DNA of 53,582 nt from assembly GCA_002369315.1 (NCBI GenBank), contig DFDW01000021.1, forward strand, positions 1 through 53,582. The letters are read 5' to 3'. Made by a program: the position numbers and the translations under genes. Each line of letters opens with the position of its first letter. Positions within the stretch are counted from its first letter, which is position 1. Origin of the DNA: Ruminococcaceae bacterium UBA3818 (GTDB taxonomy: Bacteria > Bacillota > Clostridia > Oscillospirales > Ruminococcaceae). Positions 1 to 8,121 of the stretch are shown piece by piece. The notes beneath the pieces were generated by a model that searched no databases, was not told the origin of the DNA, and was given only the letters and a program-made list of their open reading frames with translations.

Positions 1-19
1 AGCCTCGTAACCCGCTCCA
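1..19 (+). tRNA. 3' end of a tRNA, probably tRNA-Gly (partial)
   Basis: The first 19 bases fit the 3' end of a tRNA: end of the T-loop with A58, T-stem 3' strand (4-8), acceptor 3' strand AACCCGC (9-15), discriminator T16 and an encoded CCA (17-19). An acceptor stem starting GCGGG with a U discriminator is typical of bacterial tRNA-Gly. tRNA-Cys also has U73 but normally starts GGC. The anticodon lies outside the window. Confidence 0.72.
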
Positions 20-20
20 G

Positions 21-64
21 AAAAGAAACAACCTTTGTCTACCGGACAAAGGTTGTTTCTTTTT
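21..64 (+). terminator. Rho-independent terminator of the tRNA
   Basis: A perfect 19-bp stem (21-39 with 45-63) with a 5-nt loop runs straight into a T run ending at 64. It starts one base after the tRNA CCA, so it most likely ends the tRNA transcript. Confidence 0.9.
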
Positions 65-210
65 AATGAAATAAATCCCTTGCGGGATTTGTGAAATTTG
101 CTTCGCAAGTGAAATACGTCTGCGGTGTGTGAAAAGCCCTGCGGCGTGAGGGGATTTATTTCATTTCACGTTCCGCGCAAGCGGAAAATTTCACAATGAT
201 CGCAGATCAT
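65..210. repeat. Cassette of short hairpins inside a 15-bp inverted repeat
   Basis: AATGAAATAAATCCC (65-79) is repeated in perfect inverted form at 151-165. Between and beyond these arms lie several small stem-loops: AAATCCC/GGGATTT (73-90), a TTGC/GCAA hairpin near 98-108, CCGC/GCGG (173-184) and ATGATC/GATCAT (196-210). They are separated by variants of TGAAAT. The layout resembles intergenic palindromic elements of Firmicutes rather than a gene. No ORF is visible in it. Confidence 0.6.
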
Positions 211-235
211 TTAGTTCAAGAAGGAAATCTTTATT

Positions 236-1018
236 ATGAAGTTAATCTGTATATTTCACCAAAACCAAACACCGGAACAAAAAAATAGAGTTTTTCAAGG
301 TATTAGTTCCTTTACACTTCATATCATTGCTATGCTTCTTATGCTGTGTGACCATCTTTGGGCGACTATCCTTTTCCAATACGACTGGCTCACTTGGGTG
401 GGCAGGCTTGCTTATCCTATCTTTGCCTTTATGCTGGTGGAGGGTTATTTCCACACCCACAACTTAAAAAAATATATGGGGCGTTTGCTATTCTGGGCAA
501 TTCTCTCTGAGATACCCTTCAATCTGATGTACGGAGGTGGCTTGATTTATCCCTTCCATCAGAATGTATTGTGGACATTCATACTGGGACTTTTATGCAT
601 TACAGCCATTGAAAAAACACGCAATAAAGGAAAGCCACTGCTGACTATGATTGTCTTTTTGCTGTTAGCAGTAGTAGGATATTTACTTGGTTTCATTGCT
701 ATGGTAGATTACTTCGGATACGGTGTTTTGATAATACTGGTTTTTTACCTGTTCCGTGGCAGAAAATGGTGGTGCCTTCTGGGACAATTCGTTGGATTGT
801 TCTGGATTAACGTGATGTTAATCGGAGGTCTGTCCGTTCCGGTACAAATCCTTGGACACGAAATATTTATTGTGCAACAATCAATGGCATGTCTGGCACT
901 CGTCCCCATCTGGCTGTACACGGGTAAGCAGGGACCACATAACAAAATCATCCAAACTTGCTTTTATGCCTTTTATCCGGTGCATATACTGATACTTTCA
1001 CTGGTAGCACTTCTGTAG
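236..1018 (+). CDS. TraX family membrane protein
   Basis: This 260-residue hydrophobic protein has about seven to eight predicted membrane segments. It carries the pattern of the TraX family (named after the F-plasmid pilin acetylase): a first helix ending in CDHLW, then a WVGRLAYPIFAFMLVEGYFHT segment (about residues 54-72), RLLFWAILSEIPFNL, a helix after HQNVLW, and a C-terminal YAFYPVHI. Chromosomal TraX homologues in Clostridia have no settled role; acyl transfer at the membrane is inferred only from the family name. AAGGA at 221-225 supports the ATG at 236. The gene stands alone between the hairpin cassette and a terminator and reads as A+T-rich, which would fit an acquired gene. Confidence 0.8.
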   Translation: MKLICIFHQNQTPEQKNRVFQGISSFTLHIIAMLLMLCDHLWATILFQYDWLTWVGRLAYPIFAFMLVEGYFHTHNLKKYMGRLLFWAILSEIPFNLMYGGGLIYPFHQNVLWTFILGLLCITAIEKTRNKGKPLLTMIVFLLLAVVGYLLGFIAMVDYFGYGVLIILVFYLFRGRKWWCLLGQFVGLFWINVMLIGGLSVPVQILGHEIFIVQQSMACLALVPIWLYTGKQGPHNKIIQTCFYAFYPVHILILSLVALL

Positions 1019-1163
1019 CACCAGCTTGTTCCGAACCACTTCTCAAAAAATTTCTTACCGTTCATCCAATTACTTATAAAATTCCAATTTGTTGAACAGA
1101 GCCGACACACTACTTTTGTTTACCCTTACCTCGATTCCGCTCCGTTTGGTTACTCTTTCGCAT

Positions 1164-1206
1164 AAAAGGATTCAGAAGTCGAAAAACGATTTCTGAATCC
1201 TTTTTT
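1164..1206 (+). terminator. Rho-independent terminator downstream of the TraX gene
   Basis: A perfect 14-bp stem (1164-1177 with 1191-1204) has a 13-nt loop and a T-rich tail. The 145 bases between the TraX stop and this hairpin hold no ORF, repeat or RNA that I can recognise. Confidence 0.85.
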
Positions 1207-1269
1207 CTTAGCAGAAAGGTGTCCGGGAGAATACATGGGAAATTTTCTGTTAAGAAACATCTGATTTGC

Positions 1270-1298
1270 TTGCGCAGAATCCATTTGCCATGTATAAT
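1270..1298 (+). promoter_or_regulatory. Sigma-A type promoter of pyk
   Basis: TTGCGC (1270-1275) and a perfect TATAAT (1293-1298) are separated by 17 bases. The pyk start codon is 53 bases downstream, preceded by AGAGGG at 1335-1340. Confidence 0.75.
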
Positions 1299-1350
1299 CC
1301 AAACTGGAATGGTTTAATAAAACGCAATAAGATAAGAGGGAAAATAGAAC

Positions 1351-2793
1351 ATGAGAAAAACCAAAATTGTTTGTACTGTCGGGCCTGCCTGCGATAACAA
1401 GGAGACACTTCTGCAAATGATCGATGCGGGGATGAATGTCGCCCGGTTCAACATGTCCCATGGCACCCATGAAGAACTGAAAAACAGGATGAGCTTGGTA
1501 AAAGAGGCGATTCGGGAAAGCGGAAAGGCGGTTGCCATCTTAATTGATACCAAAGGTCCGGAGGTTCGAATCGGGACGTTTGAAAACGGTTCTGTTACGC
1601 TGTCAGAAGGCCAAATATTTTCTCTGATGAAAAATCCCGGATTTGGCAATGAGGAAAAAGTAAGTATTTCTTATCCTAAATTGGTCGAGCTGCTGGCGAA
1701 AAAAACAGATGCAGAATTATCCGGAATGGAAATTTTGATTGACGACGGAAAACTCTCCCTTTCCGTTCAGAAAGTGCTGGATGACCGAATTGTATGTACT
1801 GTTGTAAAAGGCGGAAAACTTTCCAACCGAAAAAGCATCAACATTCCCGGCTTTGATATTACTATGCCCTATATGAGCAAAGCCGACCGGGATGACTTGG
1901 AGTTTGGCCTCTCCCTGGGAGTTCAGTATGTGGCTGCCTCTTTTGTCCGTTCAGAGGATGACGTCATGATGCTGCGTGATTATATGGACAGCCTTGGCTA
2001 TGAAGATGTGGAGATTATCTCAAAAATCGAAAACCAAAGCGGCGTCAGCCATATCGACGGTATTATCCAAAAAAGTGATGGCATCATGGTAGCCAGAGGG
2101 GATATGGGAGTGGAAATTCCATTTATCAAGCTGCCTGCCATTCAGAAAATGCTGATCAGCAAGTGTATTGCCAATGGAAAATATGTCATCACCGCAACAC
2201 AGATGTTGGAATCCATGACCTATTCTCCACGCCCGACCCGAGCCGAAATCAGCGATGTAGCCAATGCCGTGTATGATGGGACAAGCGCTGTCATGCTATC
2301 CGGCGAATCTGCGGCTGGACAGTATCCAGTGGAAAGCGTCAAGGCGCTGGCATCTATTTGCAGAGAAGCGGAATCCAACGAAGAATATCTGACCAAACAG
2401 GAAATTGTTCTTCAACCGCAGCGCAGCGATCCCTCTTTTCGCAACACCATCTGCATGAGCGCAAAGAGCGCTGCTATCCATATCGGCGCAAAAGCGATTA
2501 TTGTAGAAAGCAAAACAGGAAAAGCTGCCCGAACCATGGCCGGATATCGGCCAAACTGTCCGGTTATCGCCGTTGTGACCTCTGAAACGGTGTGCAGCCG
2601 CTTGGCGCTTAACTGGGGGATTACCGCAATCAGCGGGGAAGAAAAATGTTCCTCTGACGAAATTACCCGGCAAGCTTTGAAAAAGGCCGAGGAGACCGGG
2701 ATTGTCAAAAAAGGAGATCCGGTCATTATCATTTCTTCCAATAAAGCAAATCCTACCAGCAGTACCGATACGCTTAACATCCGGATCGTATAA
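1351..2793 (+). CDS. pyk: Pyruvate kinase
   Basis: Catalyses the last step of glycolysis, phosphoenolpyruvate plus ADP to pyruvate plus ATP, in the cytosol. The 480 residues match the usual single-unit enzyme: N-terminal KTKIVCTVGPA, substrate-binding NMSHG, the catalytic lysine in ISKIEN (about residue 225), the metal-binding GDMGVEIP (about 250) and ITATQMLESM. The B domain and the C-terminal allosteric domain are present. It lacks the extra PEP-utiliser domain found at the C-terminus of Bacillus pyruvate kinase. It has its own promoter and a clear ribosome-binding site. Confidence 0.97.
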   Translation: MRKTKIVCTVGPACDNKETLLQMIDAGMNVARFNMSHGTHEELKNRMSLVKEAIRESGKAVAILIDTKGPEVRIGTFENGSVTLSEGQIFSLMKNPGFGNEEKVSISYPKLVELLAKKTDAELSGMEILIDDGKLSLSVQKVLDDRIVCTVVKGGKLSNRKSINIPGFDITMPYMSKADRDDLEFGLSLGVQYVAASFVRSEDDVMMLRDYMDSLGYEDVEIISKIENQSGVSHIDGIIQKSDGIMVARGDMGVEIPFIKLPAIQKMLISKCIANGKYVITATQMLESMTYSPRPTRAEISDVANAVYDGTSAVMLSGESAAGQYPVESVKALASICREAESNEEYLTKQEIVLQPQRSDPSFRNTICMSAKSAAIHIGAKAIIVESKTGKAARTMAGYRPNCPVIAVVTSETVCSRLALNWGITAISGEEKCSSDEITRQALKKAEETGIVKKGDPVIIISSNKANPTSSTDTLNIRIV

Positions 2794-2845
2794 AGCCAAA
2801 ATGATTGGGGCTATCAAATCGATGAGGGAGAGGAAACGGAATTTT

Positions 2846-3430
2846 ATGAAACAAACATCATTTAGCGTATTTTGTGTCAAATTGTTTATGGGATCGGTAT
2901 TCGGGATTTTTGTTTGTTTTTGCATAGACCGCATTTTAAATATTCAGCAAGCGAATTTTTGGCAGAGCCTTTTTATGGCGGTTGTGTATCTTTTTATGTA
3001 CAGTATTTTTCCGTATTATGTGGCTTCCCGCCAAGCGGATCAGGACCGGAAAATATTGCGTTACAAGGAACATTACCCTGAGGAAATTCCTTACAGCATC
3101 GCATCGCTGCAAAAGCCGCGGAAAGGATTAAAAGCGGGATTGATTGTTATGATTCCGCACATGCTGACAACGATTATTCCTTTTTTGACTTTTTGGGGTG
3201 TGACAGAAAATATCAATTCGATTTATCATCTTCTCAATATCCACCTGCGGGAATTGATTGATTTTGCTGTTCCCACAGGAACCAACGGTACTTGGCTGGG
3301 AATGATCTTTCTGGTAGCATATCAGTTTATTCTGCCTTTGGTCAGCCATTTTGGGTATTATACAACGTTCCGGGAAATTCCGGTGGTATACAATATTCTG
3401 TACAAAAAAGACTCTTCCAAAAAGAAATAA
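2846..3430 (+). CDS. Unknown polytopic membrane protein
   Basis: This 194-residue protein has about four hydrophobic segments (roughly residues 8-27, 39-55, 97-116 and 145-166), a basic loop between the second and third, and a lysine-rich C-terminus. I do not recognise a family. The reading frame is open further upstream into pyk, but the ATG at 2846 follows AGGAAA (2831-2836) and opens with a normal KQTSF...KLF membrane-protein N-terminus, so it is the better start. It lies 52 bases after pyk with no terminator between, so co-transcription with pyk is likely. Confidence 0.7.
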   Translation: MKQTSFSVFCVKLFMGSVFGIFVCFCIDRILNIQQANFWQSLFMAVVYLFMYSIFPYYVASRQADQDRKILRYKEHYPEEIPYSIASLQKPRKGLKAGLIVMIPHMLTTIIPFLTFWGVTENINSIYHLLNIHLRELIDFAVPTGTNGTWLGMIFLVAYQFILPLVSHFGYYTTFREIPVVYNILYKKDSSKKK

Positions 3431-3488
3431 TTTTTTAAAGCATAATCCGGCACACATACTTCATAAGTTTTTATGAGGTGAGGTTGGG

Positions 3489-4205
3489 ATGAAAAGAAAA
3501 ACAAGTGTTTTTTGGATTCTTTTTTCCTGTTCCGCTTTATGCTTTGTCAGCTTAACCGGTATTTTTTTTCGAATACAGCAAACCACGCCCACTCTTGCCG
3601 AGTATTCTGCTGAGCCGGTAGTGATTATCGATGCGGGCCACGGGGGAATGGACGGCGGAGCCATCGGTATCGACGGGCAGATTGAAAAAGAAATCAATCT
3701 ATCCATTGCTCTGAAGCTGGATACCATGCTGCAGGCTTATGGGTTTCAGACCATACTCACCAGAAACAGCGACGTATCTATTCACAGTGCTGACGCTAAA
3801 ACGGTACGTCAACAAAAAACTTCCGATTTAAAGAATCGATTAAAATTGTTGGAAGATACCGAGTCGGGAATTTTGATCAGCATTCATCAAAATCAATATT
3901 CCAAAAGCAGCGCCCACGGTACGCAGGTGTTTTATGGAAGAAACTGCGCGCAAAGTAAGGAATTGGCTGAAATGCTGCAAAAAACAATTACCGGTTATCT
4001 CCAACCGGATAATACCCGTGAGATCAAACAGGCTACAAAAGATATTTACATTTTGTATCAGGCAACAAAGCCAGCGGTCATGGTTGAATGCGGATTTCTA
4101 TCCAATCGAGAAGAGGCGGCCCGACTGACTGACGAAGAATACCAAGACCAAATTGCATTTTCGATCTGTATGGCACTCATGAATTGTCTGGCAGATCGGT
4201 CGTAA
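3489..4205 (+). CDS. cwlD: N-acetylmuramoyl-L-alanine amidase, CwlD type
   Basis: A zinc amidase of the Amidase_3 family that removes the stem peptide from muramic acid. CwlD acts during spore cortex synthesis to prepare muramic-delta-lactam. The 238-residue protein has a single N-terminal membrane anchor (about 7-27). Its zinc ligands are visible: H51 in DAGHGG, E66 in the EKEINL segment and H133 in SIHQN. The catalytic glutamate is E200 in MVECGFLSN. Length and single-domain form match CwlD rather than multi-domain autolysins. It has a strong ribosome-binding site (GAGGTGAGG) and sits 15 bases before radA. Confidence 0.88.
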   Translation: MKRKTSVFWILFSCSALCFVSLTGIFFRIQQTTPTLAEYSAEPVVIIDAGHGGMDGGAIGIDGQIEKEINLSIALKLDTMLQAYGFQTILTRNSDVSIHSADAKTVRQQKTSDLKNRLKLLEDTESGILISIHQNQYSKSSAHGTQVFYGRNCAQSKELAEMLQKTITGYLQPDNTREIKQATKDIYILYQATKPAVMVECGFLSNREEAARLTDEEYQDQIAFSICMALMNCLADRS

Positions 4206-4220
4206 AGGATGGTAGATGGG

Positions 4221-5612
4221 ATGGCAAAAGCTGCGAAAACAATTTATGTGTGCTCCCAGTGTGGGTATGAATCTCCCAAATGGTATGGCCGGTGCCCGGA
4301 GTGCGGCGAATGGAATACCTTTTCTGAAGAAGTGCGGCAATCGCCTGCGAAAGCGCCATCTGCTGCCGTTTCTTTGGGAACTGCTGCTCCGGCGGGATAT
4401 AATCCTAACGATATTATGAAGCTTCAGGATGTTGACTCGAATGGAGAAGTACGCTACCATACAGGCATCAGCGAACTGGACCGCGTGTTGGGTGGGGGAA
4501 TCGTAAGAGGTTCTCTGATTTTGCTTGGAGGAGACCCTGGCATCGGGAAATCCACCCTTCTGCTTCAGATCTGCGAATATTTAGGAAAAGATCAGAAAAT
4601 TCTTTATGTATCGGGAGAAGAAAGCCGGGCGCAGGTAAAACTTCGCGCAAACCGATTGGGAGTGGCGACGGAGAACCTGATGCTTGCTTCTATGACTGAT
4701 ATTGAAAACGTTGTGCATGCCATTGTTCAAACGAAACCGGATATTGTGATGGTGGACTCCATACAAACCATGAATTTTGCCGCCATCAGCTCCTCCTCTG
4801 GAAGCGTGACACAGGTTAGAGAATGCACGCAGATTCTGGCACGTGTGGCAAAAAGCGAAGAAATCTCTATTTTTTTGGTGGGGCACGTCAACAAAGACGG
4901 TGCGATTGCGGGTCCAAAAGTGCTGGAACATATTGTCGACGCTGTTTTATACTTTGAGGGTGAGAGGCACTTATCTTACCGTATTTTGCGTGCGGTCAAA
5001 AACCGTTATGGCTCTACAAATGAGATCGGCGTTTTTGAAATGACGACAGAAGGTCTCCGCCAGGAGGAAAATCCTTCTATGATGCTGCTATCTGGGCGTC
5101 CGAACAATGTTTCCGGTACCTGTGTTGCCTGTGTCATGGAAGGCTCCAGACCCATTATGGCGGAAGTGCAGGCGTTGGTTTCCAAAACCAGCTTTGGTAC
5201 GCCGCGAAGAATGTCCACCGGATTCGATTATAACCGTACCGCTCTTTTGATTGCGGTGTTGGAAAAAAGAGCTGGCTATTTTTTCGGGAATCTGGATACT
5301 TATATCAACATTGTCGGAGGGCTTCGTTTAGATGAACCCGCCGCGGATCTTCCGGTTTCTCTGGCGTTAATCTCCAGCTTGTTGGATAAGCCGATTGATG
5401 ATCATGTGATTGCCTTTGGCGAAATCGGGCTGGCTGGAGAAATTCGGGCAATCTCCAATGTGGAGGCGAGGGTTCATGAGGCACAGCGCATGGGCTTTCA
5501 AAAATGCCTGCTGCCCCAAGCCTCTATGAAACATTTGCGCCAGGAACAATATGAAATCGAGTTAGTTGGGCTTCGTTCGATTTCCGAAGCTTTCCAATAT
5601 GTGAGCCGGTAA
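4221..5612 (+). CDS. radA: DNA repair protein RadA
   Basis: RadA (Sms) is a hexameric ATP-dependent DNA translocase that promotes branch migration in recombination. Features in order: a C4 zinc finger (C11, C14, C25, C28), Walker A GGDPGIGKST (103-112), the RadA-specific KNRYG motif (260-264) and a C-terminal Lon-like domain with the conserved GEIGLAGEIRA segment. I use ATG 4221 rather than the in-frame ATG 4209, because AAAGGA at 4204-4209 would leave no spacing for 4209 and 11 bases for 4221. The protein is then 463 residues. It appears to be in one unit with cwlD. Confidence 0.96.
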   Translation: MAKAAKTIYVCSQCGYESPKWYGRCPECGEWNTFSEEVRQSPAKAPSAAVSLGTAAPAGYNPNDIMKLQDVDSNGEVRYHTGISELDRVLGGGIVRGSLILLGGDPGIGKSTLLLQICEYLGKDQKILYVSGEESRAQVKLRANRLGVATENLMLASMTDIENVVHAIVQTKPDIVMVDSIQTMNFAAISSSSGSVTQVRECTQILARVAKSEEISIFLVGHVNKDGAIAGPKVLEHIVDAVLYFEGERHLSYRILRAVKNRYGSTNEIGVFEMTTEGLRQEENPSMMLLSGRPNNVSGTCVACVMEGSRPIMAEVQALVSKTSFGTPRRMSTGFDYNRTALLIAVLEKRAGYFFGNLDTYINIVGGLRLDEPAADLPVSLALISSLLDKPIDDHVIAFGEIGLAGEIRAISNVEARVHEAQRMGFQKCLLPQASMKHLRQEQYEIELVGLRSISEAFQYVSR

Positions 5613-5756
5613 ACACTCTTCGTTTTGATGGGGGCTGCCTTTCTGATAGTAAAGGCAGTCCTTTTCTATTGTCGTTGTCACACCAGTAATGCCCGCCAAA
5701 TTACAGTAGCCTTCCACTTGATTGATACAGTCCTCATCACACGGGATTAAGTTCAA
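5562..5756 (-). CDS. Small cysteine-rich protein overlapping the radA end
   Basis: This 64-residue protein has a cysteine pattern PCDEDC...YCNLAG...DCLYY. It resembles small clostridial proteins that databases often label hydroxymyristoyl-ACP dehydratase without good reason; I give it no function. On the minus strand GAGGTG sits 8 bases before a TTG at 5756. The in-frame TTG at 5762 would have only 2 bases of spacing, so 5756 is preferred. The gene converges on radA and its last 51 bases overlap the radA 3' end. The radA terminator hairpin lies inside this coding region. A short metal-binding or redox protein is possible but only inferred. Confidence 0.6.
   Translation of the reverse strand: MNLIPCDEDCINQVEGYCNLAGITGVTTTIEKDCLYYQKGSPHQNEECLPAHILESFGNRTKPN
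5632..5666 (+). terminator. Rho-independent terminator after radA
   Basis: An 11-bp stem (5632-5642 with 5651-5661, one G-T pair) has an 8-nt loop and a TTTTC tail, 20 bases after the radA stop. Confidence 0.75.
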
Positions 5757-5876
5757 AATCAAATCACCTCAGCGCTTATTATGTGCCCTGGAAATTTAAA
5801 TATTCTTTGACGCATGTTTTTCCCATTCTCTGAGATACTAGATTTGCATTCAGTTTCCAGTTGAAAGGGGAATCAT

Positions 5877-6929
5877 ATGAAAAAAAGATTGATCCTGCTG
5901 TTTTGTCCGATGATATGCGGCGTTGCTGTTTCGATGTTGCCGAATCTGATTTATCAATCTGCTGTAAGTGTCAGCACTGTAAATCCATTTACCTTTACTT
6001 ATCAAAAAACGATATCCTATACAGGTGAAGTCCATGCTTTGGATGAACGTGAAATTTATCTGGAAACGGCGGTCATCCCCAGTGAAGTTCTGGTAGAACC
6101 GGGCGATTCCGTAAAAAAAGGAGCTCTTCTGGCCACAATTGATACCAAGACAACGAAATCTGTTTTATCACAGGGGATTTCTGTTGCCGATGATGTCCAA
6201 GCGTCGGAAAAGCTTCTTTATGAAGAATATGCAAAGGCGTATAGCTTAACACAGCAGGAAGCGGCCCAGGTTTTTCGTTCCTATTCCGAAGGAGCGCAGC
6301 AGCAAACGGATGGAAATGCCTTTGTGCCCGCTGAAATTTTTTCACCGATCGATGGCGTGGTCACACAAGTGCATTTGTCCTCCGGCGTACTTTGCACTTC
6401 TAATAACGCCGCGATTGTTGTCAGTTCAGTTCAAAACAGTAAAATAACCATTCACATCAAGCAAAGTGATATTGACGGTATTCATCCAGGGACCCCTGCA
6501 ATCATCCAAGGCGATGGACTGAGTGGAAAAACCTATCAGGCGGTAGTACGAAAAATTTTTCCGGCGGCGGAAAAGATATACAGCGGCCTGCAGAGCGAAA
6601 CTGTTGTGCAAACAGAATTGTCTGTTCTCAACGCGGACGAAGATTTAAAAAGCGGTTATTCCGTAGAAGTAATCTTGATGCCGGAAGAAGAAAAAGAATA
6701 TTTTACGCTGCCTTATGAAGCTATCTGTCAAGACGAGAACAATGTCGAATATGTATGGGTGGTTCAAGGGGGAAGGGCGGTTCAGAAAAACGTGGTCACC
6801 GGAAATGAGCTGCCCAATGCGGTAGAAATTATAAGCGGACTTTCTTCCTCCGATCAGGTCATCCTGTCTCCCAAACAGATTCGGGCCGGTCAGTTAGTCC
6901 TTGTGCAGCAGGAGGCTTTTTATGATTGA
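5877..6929 (+). CDS. HlyD/MacA-like exporter adaptor protein
   Basis: This 350-residue protein has an N-terminal membrane anchor (about 4-27). A split biotinyl-lipoyl-like domain follows: the first half ends near VEPGDSVKKGALLATID (about 75-91) and the second begins near IFSPIDGVVTQVHLSSG (about 150-167). A beta-barrel follows, then a C-terminal membrane-proximal region with the Q-I-R-A-G-Q-L-V type ending. These are features of membrane fusion proteins that pair with MacB-type permeases. The hairpin between the lipoyl halves is short. AAAGGGG supports the start. Its stop overlaps the permease start by 8 bases, so the two are translationally coupled. Confidence 0.85.
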   Translation: MKKRLILLFCPMICGVAVSMLPNLIYQSAVSVSTVNPFTFTYQKTISYTGEVHALDEREIYLETAVIPSEVLVEPGDSVKKGALLATIDTKTTKSVLSQGISVADDVQASEKLLYEEYAKAYSLTQQEAAQVFRSYSEGAQQQTDGNAFVPAEIFSPIDGVVTQVHLSSGVLCTSNNAAIVVSSVQNSKITIHIKQSDIDGIHPGTPAIIQGDGLSGKTYQAVVRKIFPAAEKIYSGLQSETVVQTELSVLNADEDLKSGYSVEVILMPEEEKEYFTLPYEAICQDENNVEYVWVVQGGRAVQKNVVTGNELPNAVEIISGLSSSDQVILSPKQIRAGQLVLVQQEAFYD

Positions 6930-8115
6930 CGCGATCCGATACCCTCTTTTAAATCTGAGCCGAAAAAAATTTCGAACTTGGATGACGATCCTTTCCATTT
7001 CGGTAGCGGTGGCATCTGTCGTCTTGATTTCTTCTGTGGGAGCGATTGGAGTGCAGGCAGTCAACAGTGAAATCGACAGCTTGGGTATTGGGGCGCTGAC
7101 GGTATCTGTCAATCGCTTGTCTGGAACAAAAGCTTTTTTGGGAGAAGAACAGCTGGATTTTTTACAAAATCAATCCCAAATAAAGGAAGCCGTTCCTATT
7201 GTGACAGAAAAAGTAAAAATCGAAATGCGGGGGCTTTCTGCCGACGGAATGGCATGGGGGATCGATTCCGGCGCTAAACAAGTTTTCAGCCTGGATTTGT
7301 TGTATGGAAGACTTTTTCGGAAAGAAGATATTTTTTCCGCAACAAAGGTTTGCGTCATTGACGAAACAATGGCAGAAACTTTTTACGGAAGAAAAAATAT
7401 CGTTGGAAAGAGCATGAAAGTTCTTTTCAACGGGCACTATGAAGCCTTCGATATCATCGGAGTTGTTTCTTCCGGTGGAAATATTTTGCAAAGTGTTATA
7501 GGCGAGTATGTCCCTTCTTTTGTCTATATTCCTTATTCGTCCATGCAAAAAGCGGTCGGAAAAGAAAGCTTTGACCAGATTGCTTTAAAGGTAACAGAGG
7601 GAACCGATATCGATTTGTTTGGTGAGCAGATCATACGGCGGTTGGAAGAAAGGGAAGGGGTCGGCAACGCTTTTACAGCACAGAACATTGCACGGCAAAA
7701 AGAAAAACTCAATCATATCCTTCAGGTTGTTTCCCGGATTTTGTCGATCATCGCTGGTATTTCCTTGGTAGTAGCAGGCCTAGGTATCATGACAGTCATG
7801 ATGGTTTCTGTAAATGAAAGGACCCGAGAGATTGGCGTCAAAAAATCAATTGGCGCGACCAAATATGCCATTGTCCTGGAATTTTTAATGGAGTCCTTGG
7901 CGCTTTCATTATTTGGAAGTCTGATAGGCACATCCATTGGACTTGGTATTTCCTGGTTGGGCTGTTTTTTACTGCATGCAGATTTTTCCTTTGAAAGAAG
8001 TTCCGTTTTATTTGCTGTTTGCTTTTCTATTGCCAACGGATTGATTTTTGGAGCCTATCCATCCTTCAAGGCGGCAAATCTGAAACCGGTTGATGCTTTA
8101 CGTTATGATGGCTGA
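6922..8115 (+). CDS. MacB/FtsX-like ABC transporter permease
   Basis: This 397-residue permease has the MacB topology: one N-terminal helix (about 22-45), a large extracytoplasmic MacB_PCD domain, then three C-terminal helices (about 268-390) with the FtsX signature ERTREIGVKKSIGATK just after the second helix. GGAGG at 6910-6914 fits the ATG at 6922. The open frame upstream is inside the adaptor gene and has no ribosome-binding site of its own. No ATP-binding protein gene follows: the next gene is a convergent recombinase 6 bases away. The energising ATPase must be elsewhere or absent. Export of a small molecule or peptide is inferred from the family. Confidence 0.87.
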   Translation: MIDAIRYPLLNLSRKKFRTWMTILSISVAVASVVLISSVGAIGVQAVNSEIDSLGIGALTVSVNRLSGTKAFLGEEQLDFLQNQSQIKEAVPIVTEKVKIEMRGLSADGMAWGIDSGAKQVFSLDLLYGRLFRKEDIFSATKVCVIDETMAETFYGRKNIVGKSMKVLFNGHYEAFDIIGVVSSGGNILQSVIGEYVPSFVYIPYSSMQKAVGKESFDQIALKVTEGTDIDLFGEQIIRRLEEREGVGNAFTAQNIARQKEKLNHILQVVSRILSIIAGISLVVAGLGIMTVMMVSVNERTREIGVKKSIGATKYAIVLEFLMESLALSLFGSLIGTSIGLGISWLGCFLLHADFSFERSSVLFAVCFSIANGLIFGAYPSFKAANLKPVDALRYDG

Positions 8116-8121
8116 CACAGA

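Noticed and set aside
65..210. A CRISPR array
   Set aside because: The units are unequal, are hairpins of different sequence and have no constant repeat and spacer lengths; no cas gene is present.
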